Below are positions 16,441-17,776 of a stretch of DNA of 17,776 bases, one piece after another (the first letter of the stretch is position 1; every line of letters starts with the position of its first letter). Made by a program: the position numbers and the translations under genes. The stretch covers positions 1 to 17,776 of the forward strand of contig JALNZZ010000030.1 of assembly GCA_023229065.1 (NCBI GenBank). Reading direction: 5' to 3'. The notes beneath the pieces are model-generated. The model had not been told where the DNA came from and ran no database searches. It saw only the letters and a list, made by a program, of their open reading frames with translations. Source of the stretch: Porticoccaceae bacterium. Lineage in GTDB: Bacteria; Pseudomonadota; Gammaproteobacteria; Pseudomonadales; Porticoccaceae.

Positions 16441-17092
16441 GGAAGATATAGCCCTGGCCGCGCCGGGTTTCAATGACCTCCTTGCCCAGCTTGTTGCGCA
16501 GGTGGCTGATATGGACCTCAATGACATTGCTGTTGCGCTCGCTATCAAGGTTGTAGAGGTGATCTGCCAGCCGCCCTTTGGACAACACACGACCAGGGTG
16601 AAGCATCAGGTAGCGCAACAGGGCGAACTCGCCGCCAGTGAGGTCGATTGTGCCCCCTGCCGTTACCGCGCATTGCCTGCTTTCATCGAGACTCAGGCCA
16701 TTGCTGGTGAGGTGGGGAGAAGTATCGGCCCCGTGGCTGCGGCGGATCAGGGCGCGCAGCCGCAGTATTAGTTCATCGGGATGAAAGGGCTTGCCTAGGT
16801 AGTCGTCGGCGCCGGCCTCAAGCCCGGCGATGCGATCGCTCCAGCTGTTGCGGGCAGTGAGGATCAGCACCGGCAGGGGCAGTGCGGCAGCTCGCCACTC
16901 AGCGAGAATACTCAGCCCATTGCGGCCGGGCAGGCCGAGATCAAGAATGGCGGCATCGTAACTTTCGTCCTGTGGTGCGCGCAGGGCGTCGCGCCCATCC
17001 ACCAACCAGTCACAAGCGTAGCCCTCGCTTTTCAGGCGCACTAACAGTTCCTCGGCGAGAGGAACGTTGTCTTCGATCAGCAGCAGTCGCAT
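16424..17092 (-). CDS. OmpR/PhoP-class response regulator
   Basis: A 222-aa two-component transcription factor. The receiver domain (1-115) has the acidic pair at Glu7-Asp8, the phosphoryl-accepting Asp51 in ILDLGLPG, Thr79 and Lys101 in LGKPF. The C-terminal winged helix (about 125-222) has LTGGEFALLRYLMLHPGRVLSK, VIEVHISHLRNKLG and ETRRGQGYIF, typical of the PhoP/PmrA/QseB/BqsR branch. Its start overlaps the stop of the second PepSY gene by one base (TGATG), and the kinase gene overlaps its end, so all four genes form one unit. The upstream TTAAG tandem repeat is the kind of site this branch binds, which suggests self-regulation. Confidence 0.94.
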   Translation of the reverse strand: MRLLLIEDNVPLAEELLVRLKSEGYACDWLVDGRDALRAPQDESYDAAILDLGLPGRNGLSILAEWRAAALPLPVLILTARNSWSDRIAGLEAGADDYLGKPFHPDELILRLRALIRRSHGADTSPHLTSNGLSLDESRQCAVTAGGTIDLTGGEFALLRYLMLHPGRVLSKGRLADHLYNLDSERNSNVIEVHISHLRNKLGKEVIETRRGQGYIFHGCHD

Positions 17093-17400
17093 CAGTCTTC
17101 CAGCTCGTCTTCCAGGATGGTGCCGCTGCGGGCATCGATTTCCAGTTCGCGTACCTGGCGATCGCGAGTCAGAATTTCGATTTCGTAGAGATAGTGCTGG
17201 CCTTCCCTGTCCAGCTCAACTTCGAGCACTTGAGCGTCGGGGTGGCGGGTCTCAATCTGTTCCAGCACCTGTTCCAGTGGCAACAGAAGCCCCTGCCGAC
17301 GCAACTCCAGCACCTCATTGTGACTGACATCGCGAGCGGCGGCACTGCTCGAAAGCAGCACCGCCGTCACGAAAAGGCCTATTTGATGAAGTTTAGTCAT
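17092..17400 (-). CDS. PepSY-domain periplasmic protein (second copy)
   Basis: A 102-aa secreted protein. A signal peptide spans about residues 1-22 (LHQIGLFVTAVLLSSSAAA, probable cleavage after SAAA). One PepSY domain follows, with the pattern Val-Leu-Glu-Leu, a HPDAQVLEVELDREGQHYLYEIEIL core and a final EIDARSGTILEDE. PepSY domains are thought to inhibit proteases or bind ligands, and small ones often accompany envelope two-component systems. The start overlaps the preceding PepSY gene by eight bases (ATGACTAA). It is clearly a diverged duplicate of that gene. It may tune the sensor kinase from the periplasm; this is inferred from position only. Confidence 0.85.
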   Translation of the reverse strand: MTKLHQIGLFVTAVLLSSSAAARDVSHNEVLELRRQGLLLPLEQVLEQIETRHPDAQVLEVELDREGQHYLYEIEILTRDRQVRELEIDARSGTILEDELED

Positions 17401-17704
17401 CGCGTTCGTTTTTCACCACTTCTCCGCTTTCGGCGTTGATCTTCACGTCCCACTCCTGGCCCTGAGCATCGCGCAGTTCCACCGTGTAGATGTAGGCACC
17501 GTATTCCTGCTCCAGCTCGGTGTCCCGAATGGTGGCGTCAGGGTGAAGTCCGAGAGCGACGTCGTTCAACTCGGTGAGATTACGGATGGCACCTTGTTCC
17601 ACCAGCTCTACGACTTTGTCGGGACGAACATCATCGGCGATAGCAGGAGCTGCGGCAAAGACAGCAAGGGCACTGGCAAACAAAAAGGGTGCTGCAATTT
17701 TCAT
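17393..17704 (-). CDS. PepSY-domain periplasmic protein (first copy, operon leader)
   Basis: A 103-aa secreted protein with a clear signal peptide (MKIAAPFLFASALAVFAAAP, cleavage likely after AIA, residue 23). One PepSY domain follows, with VVELVEQGAIRNLTEL, LHPDATIRDTELEQEYGAYIYTVEL and a last strand DVKINAESGEVVKNE. The start has a strong GAGGAAG Shine-Dalgarno 5 bases upstream. It is the first gene of the PepSY-PepSY-regulator-kinase operon, and likely the most strongly expressed. The conserved YxYxVEL and E-SGEV pattern is family-typical. The substrate or partner is unknown; an envelope protein, metal or the kinase's sensor domain are possibilities. Confidence 0.88.
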   Translation of the reverse strand: MKIAAPFLFASALAVFAAAPAIADDVRPDKVVELVEQGAIRNLTELNDVALGLHPDATIRDTELEQEYGAYIYTVELRDAQGQEWDVKINAESGEVVKNERDD

Positions 17705-17758
17705 AGGGACTTCCTCATGGGTGGTTGAATCAGTACGCTTATAGAATAGACCGGTTTC

Positions 17759-17774
17759 CTTAATTACAACTTAA
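17759..17774 (-). promoter_or_regulatory. TTAAG-N6-TTAAG response-regulator box upstream of the PepSY operon
   Basis: On the operon strand TTAAG-TTGTAA-TTAAG is a perfect tandem repeat with 11-bp periodicity (one helix turn), 54 bp upstream of the first start codon. OmpR-class regulators bind such direct repeats. The form equals the published BqsR box of Pseudomonas aeruginosa and is close to the PmrA box (YTTAAK-N5-YTTAAK on the plus strand, CTTAAT-TACAA-CTTAAT). Possible -10 elements (TATTCT, 17748-17743; TATAAG, 17743-17738) lie 10 to 15 bp downstream. Confidence 0.65.
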
Positions 17775-17776
17775 TA

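Noticed and set aside
16441..16590. Longer N-terminus for the histidine kinase from ATG 16590
   Set aside because: The extra 50 residues lie inside the regulator gene and are low-complexity Ser/Thr/Ala; ATG 16440 gives a normal kinase start just before the first membrane helix.

Overview
The window is about 17.8 kb of gene-dense, moderately GC-rich bacterial chromosome. The gene content and protein sequences point to a gammaproteobacterium: an atpAGDC-glmU-glmS order, an E. coli-like NorR, Rnk, YbaN and NnrS. A free-living aerobic or marine lineage related to the pseudomonads or Cellvibrionales is my inference; the sequence does not prove it. I see no tRNA, rRNA, CRISPR array, phage gene or intact insertion sequence.

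Layout. (1) 1-4380, plus strand: the 3' part of the F1Fo ATP synthase operon (atpA, cut by the window edge, then atpG, atpD, atpC), closed by a strong intrinsic terminator. A heptamer-based inverted repeat lies between atpG and atpD. (2) 4615-7831, plus strand: glmU and glmS, 10 bp apart, which supply UDP-GlcNAc for the envelope. The DeoR-type gene found between them in pseudomonads is absent. (3) 7906-9447, minus strand: norR, a sigma-54-dependent nitric-oxide sensor with all five iron-ligand positions of its GAF domain but no NO-detoxification enzyme gene beside it. (4) 9619-12371, minus strand: a translationally coupled pair, a DUF2868 membrane protein and a DUF3482-type GTPase, both of unknown function. 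(5) 12578-14159, plus strand: a YbaN/DUF454 membrane protein and an NnrS haem/NO-related membrane protein. With norR this frames the GTPase pair by NO-related genes. (6) 14217-14820, minus strand: rnk and a small coupled gene of unknown function, preceded by a hairpin with a T-run in the rnk leader and a structure-rich non-coding stretch. (7) 15079-17704, minus strand: a tightly overlapping four-gene operon of two secreted PepSY-domain proteins, an OmpR-class response regulator and a PhoQ/PmrB-class histidine kinase. A perfect TTAAG-N6-TTAAG tandem repeat lies 54 bp upstream of its first start codon, at the window edge.

How the parts fit. Regions 1 and 2 are housekeeping and conserved. The accessory interest is in regions 3-5, a possible NO-response neighbourhood built around an uncharacterised membrane GTPase pair, and in region 7, a probably self-regulated envelope or cation-sensing two-component system. 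All assignments rest on reading motifs and recalling family sequences; no database search was possible.
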